A stretch of DNA of 64,000 nucleotides from Pseudomonas sp. 2FG (GTDB lineage: Bacteria > Pseudomonadota > Gammaproteobacteria > Pseudomonadales > Pseudomonadaceae), in contig NZ_SCMP01000004.1 in assembly GCF_005502935.1 (NCBI RefSeq), forward strand, positions 248,001-312,000. The letters are read 5' to 3'. The position numbers and the translations under genes were made by a program. The first letter of the stretch is position 1. The number at the start of each line of letters is the position of its first letter. This document shows positions 55,599-64,000 of this stretch, one piece after another. Below the pieces are notes generated by a model, which was not told where the DNA came from, did no database searches, and saw only the letters and a program-made list of their open reading frames with translations.

Positions 55599-58160
55599 TT
55601 AACGCCGCGGCTTGACCCGTGCGGTGGGCTCGGCGATCAATGGGTCATCCGGCCAGTAGTGCTTGGGATAGCGGCCTTTGAGATCCTTTTTCACCTCGGC
55701 ATAGGTGCTGCGCCAGAAGTTCGCCAGGTCCTGGGTCACCTGCACCGGCCTGCGGGCGGGCGAGAGCAGGTGCAGTTTGACCAGTTGCCGGCCGCCGGCG
55801 ATCCGCGGGGTTTCGGCCAGGCCGAATAGCTCCTGCAAACGCACCGCCAACACCGGCGGCTCCTCGCTGTAATCCAGGCCGATACGCGAGCCGGACGGTA
55901 CCTGCAGCGTGCGTGGCGCCCACTCATCGAGGCGCTGCGGCAACGGCCAGGGCAGCAGGCTCTGGAGAATCGCCGGCAGCTCCAGAGTGCCGAAATGGCT
56001 GAGCCGGCTGACCTTACCGAGGTACGGCTGCAGCCACTGCTCCAGACTCGCCAGCAGCGCCGCATCGGACACCTCGGGCCAGTCGCTGCTGTCCTGCTGC
56101 GCCAGGTCGAGCCGCCGCAGCAGCGCGACGCGGGCCTGCCACTGCCGCAGCTCCGGCGTCCATGGCAACAACTCCAGGCCTTTGCGCCGCACCAGGCCGA
56201 GCAAGGCGCGGCTGCGGGTGGCTTCGTCGAGCTTGCTCAACGGCTCACGGGCCAGCACCAACTCGCCGATCCGGCGCTGGCGTTCGGCCCGCAGCACGCC
56301 TTCGCGCTCGTCCCACTCCAGCTCTTCGCGGCTGCTCACCTGCTCACTCAAGACCGAGTCGAACAGCGCCGGATCGAGGTCGGCCGCCAGGTAGATCCGC
56401 TCTTCGCGCTGGCCCTGGCGGCTGCCGAGGTCGGCCACCACCAGCCAGGGCTGCTTCATCAACGCATCGGGCTCGGCGAACTGCGCGGCGCGACCATTGG
56501 CCAGCCGGTACTCGCCGCCACCGGCGCGGCGTTGCTGGGCCACCCGATCCGGATAGGCGAAGGCCAGCAAGGCCCCGAGCCAGCGCGGGTGCTCGGGATC
56601 GGCCAGCGGTTCAGTGGCTGCGCCGCGCAGATAGCCGCGAAACTGCCGCGCCAGCTGCCGCGCTCGCTGCACGCCGCCCTGGGCGCCCCGCGCCACCCGC
56701 TCGGCGCCGCTCAGCAAGGCCAGCCGGCTGTGCAGGTCGGCACCGCCGCCGCGCTGGATATCCCGCTCGCCGAGCAACGCGGCCAAATCGCACGCCAGAC
56801 TGCCGAGCCCCAGCGTCTGCCCACGCAAGAGCAAATGGGCGATCCGTGGATGCGCCGGCAGTTCGGCCATGGCCTGGCCGTGGGCGGTCAGCACCCAACT
56901 ACCGTCATCTTTCAGGCGCAAGGCACCGAGCCGGCCCAGTAACTCCTGGGCCTGGGCATAAGCCGCAGCCGGCGGCATATCCAGCCAGGCCAGCTCTCCG
57001 GGCTGCACGCCCCAGCGCGCCAGTTGCAGGGCCAGCCCGGCCAGGTCGGCCTGGAGAATTTCCGCGCTGCCGTGCGCCGCCAATTGCTCGTGCTGCGCCT
57101 GCGACCACAGCCGGTAACACACGCCCGGTTGCAGGCGACCGGCACGGCCGGCCCGTTGCGTGGCACTGGCGCGGGAGATGCGCTGGGTATCCAGGCGGGT
57201 CATGCCGCTGCCCGGATCGAAACGCGGCACCCGCGCCAAACCGGCATCCACCACCACCCGCACGCCGTCGATGGTCAGGCTGGTCTCGGCGATATTGGTC
57301 GCTAGCACCACCTTGCGGATACCCGTAGGCGCCGGCTCGATGGCGGCGCGTTGGGCGCTCAAATCCAACTCGCCGTGCAGCGGGCAGAGCCGAATCTCGC
57401 TACGCCCCCGCAAGGCGTCTGCAAGCTGCTCGTTGACCCGGCGGATTTCGGCCTGCCCGGGGAGGAACACCAGCACGCTGCCCGGCTCATCGGCCAGCGC
57501 CTGCAACACAGTCGCCACCACCCGCGGCTCAAGCCCGTCTTTTTCATAGGAGCCGCCCGGCTGAAACGGCCGCCCCCAGTGCGTCGCGACCGGGTACAGG
57601 CGCCCTTCGCTGCGCACCACCGGGGCGTTATCCAGTAACGCCGAGAGCCGCTCACTCTCCAGGGTGGCAGACATCAGCAGGACTTTCAGCGGCGGCTGGT
57701 CGCGCCCCGCTCCGTCACGAAAGATCGCGCGCCCATTCAGGCACAGCGCCAGGGCCAAGTCGGCGTCCAGGCTGCGCTCGTGGAATTCGTCGAAGATCAC
57801 CAGCCCCACCCCGTCCAGCGCCGGGTCGTCCTGCAAGCGCCGGGCGAGTATGCCTTCGGTGACCACCTCGATACGGGTCCTGGGGCCGACTCTGCTCTCC
57901 AGGCGGATGCGGTAGCCGACCGTGGCACCGACCGCCTCCCCCAGCTCACTGGCCAGCCGCTCCGCCGCCGCCCGCGCCGCCAGCCGCCGCGGCTCAAGCA
58001 TCAGGATCGACTGCCCGGCCAGCCACGGCTCGTCGAGCAACGCCAGCGGCACGCGGGTGGTCTTGCCGGCGCCGGGTGGCGCTTCCAGGACCGCCTCATG
58101 GCGCTCGGCCAGGGCCGCGCGCAAGGCCGGCAGTACCGCGTCTATGGGTAACGGGGTCAT
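55599..58160 (-). CDS. hrpB: ATP-dependent helicase HrpB
   Basis: The 853-residue DEAH-type RNA helicase begins MTPLPIDAVLPALRAALAER. An in-frame ATG two codons upstream at 58166 is also possible. Motifs in order are APPGAGKTT at 27-35, VIFDEFHERSLDADLAL, LLMSATLES, LVFLPGQAEI, and RAGRAGRLQPGVCYRLW. The C-terminal HrpB_C domain ends RYPKHYWPDDPLIAEPTARV, as in the family. A role in mRNA processing or ribosome turnover is assumed. It is convergent with the EEP gene. Confidence 0.95.
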   Translation of the reverse strand: MTPLPIDAVLPALRAALAERHEAVLEAPPGAGKTTRVPLALLDEPWLAGQSILMLEPRRLAARAAAERLASELGEAVGATVGYRIRLESRVGPRTRIEVVTEGILARRLQDDPALDGVGLVIFDEFHERSLDADLALALCLNGRAIFRDGAGRDQPPLKVLLMSATLESERLSALLDNAPVVRSEGRLYPVATHWGRPFQPGGSYEKDGLEPRVVATVLQALADEPGSVLVFLPGQAEIRRVNEQLADALRGRSEIRLCPLHGELDLSAQRAAIEPAPTGIRKVVLATNIAETSLTIDGVRVVVDAGLARVPRFDPGSGMTRLDTQRISRASATQRAGRAGRLQPGVCYRLWSQAQHEQLAAHGSAEILQADLAGLALQLARWGVQPGELAWLDMPPAAAYAQAQELLGRLGALRLKDDGSWVLTAHGQAMAELPAHPRIAHLLLRGQTLGLGSLACDLAALLGERDIQRGGGADLHSRLALLSGAERVARGAQGGVQRARQLARQFRGYLRGAATEPLADPEHPRWLGALLAFAYPDRVAQQRRAGGGEYRLANGRAAQFAEPDALMKQPWLVVADLGSRQGQREERIYLAADLDPALFDSVLSEQVSSREELEWDEREGVLRAERQRRIGELVLAREPLSKLDEATRSRALLGLVRRKGLELLPWTPELRQWQARVALLRRLDLAQQDSSDWPEVSDAALLASLEQWLQPYLGKVSRLSHFGTLELPAILQSLLPWPLPQRLDEWAPRTLQVPSGSRIGLDYSEEPPVLAVRLQELFGLAETPRIAGGRQLVKLHLLSPARRPVQVTQDLANFWRSTYAEVKKDLKGRYPKHYWPDDPLIAEPTARVKPRR

Positions 58161-58330
58161 GGGCATGCCATCGGAGGTGTCCAGAGTAAAAAGTGGCGAT
58201 TATAGCGGCGAACGGCCGGCCACTTGCCGTGGTCTTAGCGACGGCCGGCTTGATAGCGCGGCTCTCGCAACGGAGCGGCATTGCCACGGTCGGCTTGATA
58301 TAGTTGTGCCATTACTTTCTGGAGGTGCTT

Positions 58331-58750
58331 ATGCACATGCGGTTTCGTCTTATCGGCGGTGTTCTGGCCGTCACCCTGCTCACTCAACTGAGCGCTTGCG
58401 GCACGCTGTTTTTCCCTGATCGCCGCGGGCAGATCGAAGGCAAGATCGACCCGGTGGTCGCCGGCCTGAACGCCATCGGCATTCTCTTCTATGTGATTCC
58501 CGGCCTGATCGCCTTCGGCATCGACTTCGCCACCGGCGCCATCTACCTGCCGGAAGGCCAGAACGCACAGGTCGATCCACAACAGTTGCAAGAGACCATA
58601 GGCGCCGACGGCAAGATCGACAACGCCCAACTCAAGGCGCTGATCGAGCGCGAAACCGGCCACAGCCTGCCGCTCGACGACCCGCGCTTGATCCAGCATA
58701 AAGGCAGTATCGAGCAACTGGCCGCCTACGGCCTGCACCCGGCAGCCTGA
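58331..58750 (+). CDS. small membrane-associated lipoprotein
   Basis: The 139-residue protein begins MHMRFRLIGGVLAVTLLTQL, followed by the lipobox LSAC-G, so Cys23 would be lipidated. A hydrophobic segment near 45-65 (IGILFYVIPGLIAFGIDFA) follows, then a charged C-terminus. A strong GGAGGTG site precedes the ATG at 58331. I recognise it as a conserved pseudomonad pattern but no function. It is divergent from hrpB. Confidence 0.82.
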   Translation: MHMRFRLIGGVLAVTLLTQLSACGTLFFPDRRGQIEGKIDPVVAGLNAIGILFYVIPGLIAFGIDFATGAIYLPEGQNAQVDPQQLQETIGADGKIDNAQLKALIERETGHSLPLDDPRLIQHKGSIEQLAAYGLHPAA

Positions 58751-58858
58751 GGTCACCGGTAGCAGCATCAACCGCGCTGGCCGGGTGTGCTGCACCGCAG
58801 CATAGAAACCGCCAGCCAGCGGTGGCTATACAAGGATTCCGCCCCGCAGGAGCAGCCC

Positions 58859-59389
58859 ATGCCAAACGCAGTCACTTCCCCGCGCGCGCGCTTGCTCGCC
58901 AGCCAGCTGGAGCGTTTACTGGCGTACCACGGCTGGGCGTACAACCGCTTATTGGCCAGCCTGGAAGCCCTCGACGAGGACGGCTATCGGGCACCGTGCG
59001 GGCTGTTCTTCGGCAGTGTGCACGGCACCCTCAACCATCTGGCGGTGGCCGATCGCATCTGGCTGGCGCGCGTGCGCCGCGAACCGCCGCCCTTCACCCG
59101 TCTGGATGCCGAAGCCGTCAGCGAACGCAGTGCCTTGGCCGGCTTTCTCGCCGACGGCGTGCATGCCTGGCGAGCACTGCTCAGCGAACAGGATGACCAA
59201 AGCCTCGGCGTGCCGCTGGCCTATCAGAATATGCGCGGCGAGCCGCAACTGAAGCCGCTGGCGGATATCGTGTTGCACCTGGTCAACCATGGCACCCATC
59301 ATCGCGGCCAGATCAGCGCGGCGCTGACGGCGTTCGGCCAACCGGCACCGGTACTGGATTACCTCTATTTCCTGCCGGAGACGCTATGA
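58859..59389 (+). CDS. DinB family protein
   Basis: The 176-residue protein has the DinB four-helix metal-binding pattern: a His in VHGTLNHLAVADRIWLARV, and HLVNHGTHHRGQI near residue 140 supplying two more ligands. It starts MPNAVTSPRARLLASQLERL at 58859, preceded by CAGGAGCAGCCC. DinB proteins use bound metal for thiol-dependent or S-transferase-like reactions; the substrate is unknown. Its TGA overlaps the next ATG by 4 nt. Confidence 0.9.
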   Translation: MPNAVTSPRARLLASQLERLLAYHGWAYNRLLASLEALDEDGYRAPCGLFFGSVHGTLNHLAVADRIWLARVRREPPPFTRLDAEAVSERSALAGFLADGVHAWRALLSEQDDQSLGVPLAYQNMRGEPQLKPLADIVLHLVNHGTHHRGQISAALTAFGQPAPVLDYLYFLPETL

Positions 59390-60291
59390 GCCGCAGCGCC
59401 GGACACGCCCGCCTGCTGCGCCAGGCAACCCTGGCCTCCTTGGCGGTGGCGAGCATTCTGATCCTGGCCAAGGGCGTGGCCTGGTGGTTGAGCGGTTCAG
59501 TCAGCCTGCTGGCCGGCCTGACCGACTCCTTGCTGGATGGTGCCGCCTCCCTGCTCAACCTGCTGGCCGTGCATTACGCGCTGCGCCCGGCGGACGACGA
59601 TCACCGCTATGGTCACGGCAAGGCCGAGGCCCTGTCGGGCATGGCGCAGGCGTTGTTTATCGCGGTCAGCGCCGTGCTCGTCGCGATTCAGGCGGTCGAG
59701 CGCCTGCAACACCCGCAGCCCCTCGGCGCGCCCAGCCTGGGCATCGCCGTGATGCTGCTCGCGCTGGGGCTGACGGTTGCCCTGCTGCTGTTCCAACAGC
59801 GGGTGATCCGCCTCACCGGTTCCACCGCGATTCGCGCCGACTCCCTGCATTACCGTTCGGACTTGCTGCTCAACGGCAGCATTCTGCTGGCGCTGGCTCT
59901 CGCCTACTTCGGCTGGCAACAGCTGGATGCGCTGTTCGGCCTGGGCATCGCCGCCTACATCTTATGGAGCGCGGTGCGGATCGCCCGCGAGGCGATCGCG
60001 GTGCTGATGGATGAAGAACTGCCGGTGGATGTCAGCTCGCACATGCTCGAACTCGCCTGCAGCGTGCCCGGCGTGCTCGGTGCCCATGACCTGCGCACGC
60101 GGATCTCCGGTGCCCACTGGTTTGTGCAACTGCATCTGGAACTGCCGGGCACGCTGACCTTGACGGTCGCCCACGGCCTTTGCGAACAGGTCGAGCAGGC
60201 CATCCGCGCCGAATACCCGCGCGCCGAGGTGCTGGTCCACGCCGACCCGCAGAACGTACCAGCACAGCGAGCCGAGGCGGCCTCAGACTGA
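59386..60291 (+). CDS. cation diffusion facilitator (FieF-like)
   Basis: The 301-residue carrier exports divalent metals in exchange for protons. Six helices are visible. The zinc-site residues are conserved: D47 and D51 in GLTDSLLDGAAS, and H155 and D159 in HYRSD, as in E. coli FieF. HRYGHGKAEAL follows TM2. The C-terminal cytoplasmic domain has the DLRTRISGAHWFVQLHLELPG pattern. It overlaps the DinB gene by 4 nt (ATGA), so the two are probably translationally coupled. Iron or zinc specificity is not decided by the sequence. Confidence 0.93.
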   Translation: MSRSAGHARLLRQATLASLAVASILILAKGVAWWLSGSVSLLAGLTDSLLDGAASLLNLLAVHYALRPADDDHRYGHGKAEALSGMAQALFIAVSAVLVAIQAVERLQHPQPLGAPSLGIAVMLLALGLTVALLLFQQRVIRLTGSTAIRADSLHYRSDLLLNGSILLALALAYFGWQQLDALFGLGIAAYILWSAVRIAREAIAVLMDEELPVDVSSHMLELACSVPGVLGAHDLRTRISGAHWFVQLHLELPGTLTLTVAHGLCEQVEQAIRAEYPRAEVLVHADPQNVPAQRAEAASD

Positions 60292-60401
60292 CTCGCATCT
60301 TTAGTTGACGCTATCGCCTCGCCCTTCCCGTCAGACTTCCAGCACCTAGCGGTAACACTGCACAACCCGCAGCAACCCGCGCATTACCCGCAGACCACAA
60401 A

Positions 60402-60425
60402 AAGGGAGGTCAAATGACCTCCCTT
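60402..60425 (-). terminator. strong hairpin, minus-strand terminator
   Basis: AAGGGAGGTCA and TGACCTCCCTT form a perfect 11-bp stem around AA. On the minus strand the stem is followed by TTTTT (from AAAAA at 60399-60403), which marks a terminator for something transcribed leftwards from about 60430-60600. On the plus strand no T-run follows. Confidence 0.7.
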
Positions 60426-60577
60426 GGGGAATTCGTCCGCTGCTGGCGATTGTGTCGCCGCTTTTCTCGCCCGCCTGGTTGGGCAGTGCGGACCCGGTGG
60501 CCGTTACGACCCGGTGGGATCGGCGGCTTCGACGCGCCTGATTGGGCGGGCCGGCTGGACTCTAGTGTCCGGGTCAT
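60410..60577 (-). other. leftward transcription unit candidate: small RNA or 55-codon ORF
   Basis: Between lrp and the minus-strand terminator, the minus strand holds an ATG (60577) frame of 55 codons. It begins MTRTLESSRPAQSGASKPPI, is Arg/Pro-rich, and its TGA lies inside the terminator stem. No ribosome-binding site is visible. The direct repeat GACCCGGTGG occurs twice (60491 and 60508). A regulatory RNA is as likely as a peptide, and the 408-nt gap holds no other gene. Confidence 0.35.
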
Positions 60578-60699
60578 TTAACTGAGGTAAAGCTTAGGCC
60601 TATTGGCACAGCAGCGGATTGCTAAGATTGCTCAATACCAGCTTGATTACGCAATTTTTCACTATTGAATAACTGTATATAGCAATTTACGCTACAAGA

Positions 60700-61116
60700 G
60701 TGGCCACCATAAACAAACTTGATCGTTACGACCTGAATATCCTGGCTGAACTGCAGCGCGACGCGCGCATCTCCAACCAGGAGCTGGCCGAACGCATCGG
60801 CCTCTCGCCCTCACCCTGTTCGCGGCGGGTCAAGCAACTGGAAGACGACGGCTACATCCTCCGCCAGGTGGCACTGCTGGATCGCAAGAAGCTCGGGCTG
60901 ACGCTCACTGCCTATGTGCAGATCGGCATGGATAGGCACACGCCGGAGCGTTTCGAGCATTTCGAGTCGGTGATCAACCAATGCCCGGAAGTGCTCGAAT
61001 GCAGCCTGGTGACCGGGCAGGCGCCGGCTACCGACCCGCTTGCCCCCTTCCTGCCCAGTACGCGGATTTTTCAATCCACTATGCATATGCTCAGCACTGC
61101 GCCGCTGTTCGTCTGA
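60700..61116 (+). pseudogene. Lrp/AsnC family regulator, C-terminally truncated
   Basis: From a GTG at 60700 the frame reads MATINKLDRYDLNILAELQR, then the AsnC helix-turn-helix RISNQELAERIGLSPSPCSR. The linker and half of the RAM ligand-binding domain follow, ending at PEVLECSLVTGQ (residue about 108). In relatives this is followed by DADYLL...GVHSSFVLR; here it is replaced by unrelated codons to a stop after 138 residues. A shifted frame to 61193 weakly resembles the missing end. DNA binding may persist, but the effector and oligomer domain is broken. The AT-rich 120 nt upstream is a natural control region. Confidence 0.7.
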
Positions 61117-61429
61117 CTGCGCTTCTCCGGCTTCTTCCTGCAGTTGGGGATTCTCGGCTGGAGGTTACTGAATTGGAGGGTGGACTACTCTAGTCCGCGC
61201 GCTTGGCGTTATGCCAAAAACTCGCACTGTGCAAAAAGTAAACACTTGTTGAGGGCGTGGTAAAGGTATGAGCTCAGGACCACTAGCCTAGTCGCCACGC
61301 ATTGCCCCGTATCGCCACCATCCAATGAGTCTATTAGATCCTGCTTAGCAATGAAGCTCAGACTCCGCCAGCCTGAATAACTCTGCACATATGTAGTTAT
61401 TTGAGCCGGTCTTATGGCGGATTGCAGCG

Positions 61430-61612
61430 ATGGCAATGAACAAGATCCAGTTCCAGTGCAGCTTGTCGCTGACAGAACTTATGGGCTCTTATGGTACTGA
61501 GCCCCGGTGCGAAGCCGCGTTGATCGCAACACGCCGGCCTCAGGGCGATGATTATTTATTGTACAAACAGCGCCCTTCTTATCGAACATTTTTCAATAAA
61601 ATCAAGTATTAG
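61430..61612 (+). pseudogene. IS1595-family transposase N-terminal remnant
   Basis: The 60-codon frame begins MAMNKIQFQCSLSLTELMGS and continues YGTEPRCEAALIATRRPQG. This is close to the IS1595 transposase start M-x-NKIQFQ-x-LS...YGTE-x-QCE-x-AL...RWPxG. The zinc-ribbon part that should follow (F-x-CPxC) reads DDYLLYKQRPSYRTF, with its cysteines lost, and the frame ends. No DDE domain or terminal inverted repeats are visible. The remainder of 61117-61833 shows no intact gene. Confidence 0.7.
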
Positions 61613-61833
61613 CATCGCCTCTTATCTCATCTAGAAAAAACGACAAAAAACCACCTAAACATGCCGTACTTCGTCTAGGTATTCATCTGAATGCACTAAA
61701 CGTGAACCGAACCAGGAACGGCCGTACATCGGCATCTTGCCGAAACAGCCCGAACATTCTACTGTTGCCACCACCATTAGCAGCACCCTTCAGAAGCTCA
61801 CTACTTGCGGCCGGACGGCCAAGGATTAATTAG

Positions 61834-64000
61834 ATGCCTAACGCAGCCCCTACATCCGACAACGTCACCCTTACCGGGGTAACCGAAGACACCGCAAGAG
61901 TCATTGCGAGCGCTGACTTTCCCTTCACCGACGCCGATTTAGAAACTCTGCAAGAGATCCAAATCACCACCCTGCCAACGGCAGGAACCCTGAAGCTAAA
62001 CGGCGTTGACGTCACGCTCAACCAGGTCATTAGCCTGGCTGACTTAGACGCTGGTCTGCTCGTCTACCTCCCGGCCAGCAATACCTATGGCAACGGCCTG
62101 ACCGGCTTTGGCTTCAAGGTATCCGATGGCACTGAGTTTTCAGCGGCGGCGTACAGCCTGACGCTCGATGTCACAGGGGTCCCCGATGACGAGACTATCA
62201 CCGGCACCTCAGGCAACGACACACTCAATGGCGACCTAATCGATGCGGAAGGCACCGACACCATCTATGGCGGCGCTGGCGATGACAGCCTGAATGGCCT
62301 GCTCGGCAACGATGTACTGTTTGGCGAGGCCGGCAACGACGCGCTGGACGGTGGCGCGGGCGACGACAGCCTGAGCGGCGGTCTTGGCGACGACAGCTAT
62401 GTGGTCGACAGCCTCGACGACCAAATCATCGAGTCCTTCGACGAAGGCACCGATAGCGTCCAGTCGTCGGTGAACTGGATCCTCGGCGACCACCAGGAAA
62501 ACCTCACGCTGACCGGCACGGCCATCAACGGCTTCGGCAACGAACTTAACAACCTGATCACCGGCAACGCGTCTAACAACCTGCTCAACGGTGGCCTCGG
62601 CGACGACACCCTGATCGGTGGCCTGGGCAATGACACCTACGTGGTCGACAACGTCCTCGACGTGGTCACTGAACTCAGTGATCAGGGCACCGACACCGTG
62701 CAAACCTCGATAACCTGGACCCTGGGTGACAATCTCGAGAACCTGACCCTAACGGGCAGCGGTGCTGCCAATGGCACCGGTAACACACTGAATAACGTGT
62801 TGACCGGCAATACCAACGCCAACATCTTGGACGGCGGCGCTGGCGATGACACCCTGATCGGCGGCGCAAGCAACGACACCTACTTGGTCGACAGCATTGG
62901 CGACGTGGTCACCGAGCTTAGCTCCCAAGGTACCGATACCGTCAGCGCATCGCTGGACTGGACCCTCGGTAGCAACCTCGAAAACCTCACGCTGACCGGC
63001 ACCGCCATCAGCGGCACCGGCAACACGCTGAACAACGTTCTGACCGGCAATGCCAGCGCCAACAGCCTGAGCGGCGGCGCCGGCAACGACACCCTGAACG
63101 GCGGCGCCGGTAATGACACCCTCACCGGCGGCACGGGTGACGACACCTACGTGGTCGACAGCGCTAGCGATGTGATCACCGAACTCAGTGGTGAGGGCAC
63201 GGACACTGTGCAGTCCTCGCTGACCTATACCTTGGACAGCAGCAACCTGGAGAATCTGACCCTGACCGGCGCCACCGTTATCAACGGCACCGGCAACACG
63301 GCGGACAACGTTCTGACCGGCAACAGCGCGGCCAACGTGTTGGATGGCGGCGCCGGTAACGACTCCATGATTGGCGGCACCGGCAACGATACTTATATCG
63401 TCGACAGCACCAGTGACGTAGTCACCGAGACAAGCAGCCTCAGCACCGAACTCGACAGCGTAACCGCCTCGGTAAACTGGACCCTCGGCAACAACGTTGA
63501 GAATCTCACCCTGACAGGTGCGGCCATCAGCGGCACCGGCAACACCCTGGCCAACGTCCTGACCGGCAACGCCAACGCCAACGCCTTGATTGGCAACGCC
63601 GGCAATGACACCCTGGATGGCGCAGCCGGTGCCGACACCCTCACCGGCGGCCTTGGTGACGATACCTACGTGGTCGACGACCTGGGCGATGTGATCACCG
63701 AGGCTAGCGCCGAGGGTACCGACACCGTTCGATCCTCGCTCACTTACACCCTCGGCGCCAACGTCGAGAAGCTAACGCTGACCGGCAGCAATGCCATCAA
63801 CGGCACCGGCAACACCCTGGCCAATACCTTGACCGGTAACGGCGCGGCCAACCTGCTGGATGGTGGCAGCGGCGCCGATAGCCTAATCGGCGGCGCCGGC
63901 AACGACACCTATGTAGTCGATAACGTCAGCGACCTAGCCACCGAAGCCCTCAACGAGGGTACCGACACTGTTCAATCCTCGGTGACCTTGGCCCTGGGCA
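61834..64000 (+). CDS. RTX calcium-binding repeat protein (partial, 3' end outside window)
   Basis: From ATG at 61834 (AAGGA 8 nt before) 722 codons stay open to the window edge. Residues 1-125 form a cadherin/tandem-type domain (TEDTARVIASADFPFTDADL ... FGFKVSDGTEFSAAAYSLTL). From about 128, RTX nonapeptides of the GGxGxDxL type alternate with a beta-rich module TYVVDS...GTDTVQSSVTWTLG...ENLTLTG...GTGNTLNNVLTGN. The YVVD Tyr recurs at 189, 269, 350, 439, 521, 612 and 693, spacings 80-91. No N-terminal signal peptide is present, consistent with type I secretion using a C-terminal signal outside the window. Calcium binding is inferred. Confidence 0.92.
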   Translation, partial: MPNAAPTSDNVTLTGVTEDTARVIASADFPFTDADLETLQEIQITTLPTAGTLKLNGVDVTLNQVISLADLDAGLLVYLPASNTYGNGLTGFGFKVSDGTEFSAAAYSLTLDVTGVPDDETITGTSGNDTLNGDLIDAEGTDTIYGGAGDDSLNGLLGNDVLFGEAGNDALDGGAGDDSLSGGLGDDSYVVDSLDDQIIESFDEGTDSVQSSVNWILGDHQENLTLTGTAINGFGNELNNLITGNASNNLLNGGLGDDTLIGGLGNDTYVVDNVLDVVTELSDQGTDTVQTSITWTLGDNLENLTLTGSGAANGTGNTLNNVLTGNTNANILDGGAGDDTLIGGASNDTYLVDSIGDVVTELSSQGTDTVSASLDWTLGSNLENLTLTGTAISGTGNTLNNVLTGNASANSLSGGAGNDTLNGGAGNDTLTGGTGDDTYVVDSASDVITELSGEGTDTVQSSLTYTLDSSNLENLTLTGATVINGTGNTADNVLTGNSAANVLDGGAGNDSMIGGTGNDTYIVDSTSDVVTETSSLSTELDSVTASVNWTLGNNVENLTLTGAAISGTGNTLANVLTGNANANALIGNAGNDTLDGAAGADTLTGGLGDDTYVVDDLGDVITEASAEGTDTVRSSLTYTLGANVEKLTLTGSNAINGTGNTLANTLTGNGAANLLDGGSGADSLIGGAGNDTYVVDNVSDLATEALNEGTDTVQSSVTLALG
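62398..64000 (+). repeat. tandem repeats of about 240-273 bp within the RTX gene
   Basis: Seven in-frame units begin at the YVVD codons at 62398, 62638, 62881, 63148, 63394, 63667 and 63910. Each joins one or more GGAGNDTL-type nonapeptides to an ENLTLTG-NGTGN-LTGN module. Differences in unit length come from one to three nonapeptides per unit. Confidence 0.9.

Noticed and set aside
61209..61436. Minus-strand frame of 75 codons between lrp and the IS1595 relic
   Set aside because: No recognisable domain, no clear ribosome-binding site, and it lies in degenerate sequence. There is not enough support to call a gene.
62397..63644. Minus-strand frames opposite the RTX repeats
   Set aside because: Their repeated Ser/Pro/Leu/Val pattern is the mirror of the RTX repeats and has no independent support.
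62398..64000. Regular repeats considered as a CRISPR or satellite array
   Set aside because: Repeats are in frame, about 240-273 bp, and encode RTX/beta-roll units. There are no short identical repeats with unique spacers.

Overview
The window is a 64 kb piece of a GC-rich gammaproteobacterial chromosome, almost certainly genus Pseudomonas (sensu lato). This rests on gene order recalled from the P. aeruginosa PA456x-PA462x neighbourhood: creA-proB-obgE-rpmA-rplU divergent from ispB, then fklB, a LonB-like protease, a DksA-like protein, a DUF4105 protein, ettA, morA, glyA, yjiA-ybdD-cstA, mapZ, radA, mscL, fpr, zapE-like and rlmG. Gaps in that order, gene remnants and several intergenic repeats suggest a species other than P. 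aeruginosa.

Layout. 1-5.8 kb: translation, ribosome assembly, proline and isoprenoid genes, then a small possibly iron-controlled gene and an FKBP peptidyl-prolyl isomerase. 5.9-10.1 kb: small conserved genes, a decayed yqhA (UPF0114) copy next to a DnaA-box-like palindrome, and the LonB/TraR pair. 10.3-19.5 kb: DUF4105 protein, EttA, the large MorA-type GGDEF/EAL protein and GlyA. 19.6-30 kb: the yjiA-ybdD-cstA unit, DUF3015 protein, MapZ, RadA, MscL, ferredoxin reductase, ZapE-like ATPase and RlmG. 30-33 kb: a cyanide-insensitive-type cytochrome bd operon (cioA-cioB-DUF2474) with an ANR/FNR-like box upstream. 33-44.5 kb: transporters, DJ-1, TrmA, PhzF-like, metallopeptidase, HAD phosphatase, TesB, a SagB-like double nitroreductase coupled to a truncated acetyltransferase, and a deacetylase. 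44.8-60.3 kb: a second GGDEF/EAL protein, a flavoprotein, RhlE, exonuclease, NYN nuclease, SDR, CDGSH protein, HrpB, lipoprotein, DinB and a cation-diffusion facilitator. 60.3-64 kb looks like accessory DNA: a truncated Lrp regulator, an IS1595-type transposase remnant and the start of a long RTX repeat protein that runs off the window.

Themes. Cyclic-di-GMP signalling is represented by two dual GGDEF/EAL enzymes and the PilZ receptor MapZ. Respiration and oxygen response are represented by cioAB with its ANR-like box. At least five gene remnants are visible (yqhA, GNAT, aldehyde dehydrogenase, lrp 3' end, IS1595). Four GTAGG-ended palindromic repeats each sit at, or within 13 nt of, a plus-strand stop codon; two of them supply the stop codon of a gene. 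I saw no tRNA, rRNA, CRISPR array or intact insertion sequence, and no clearly novel multi-gene defence or biosynthetic system.
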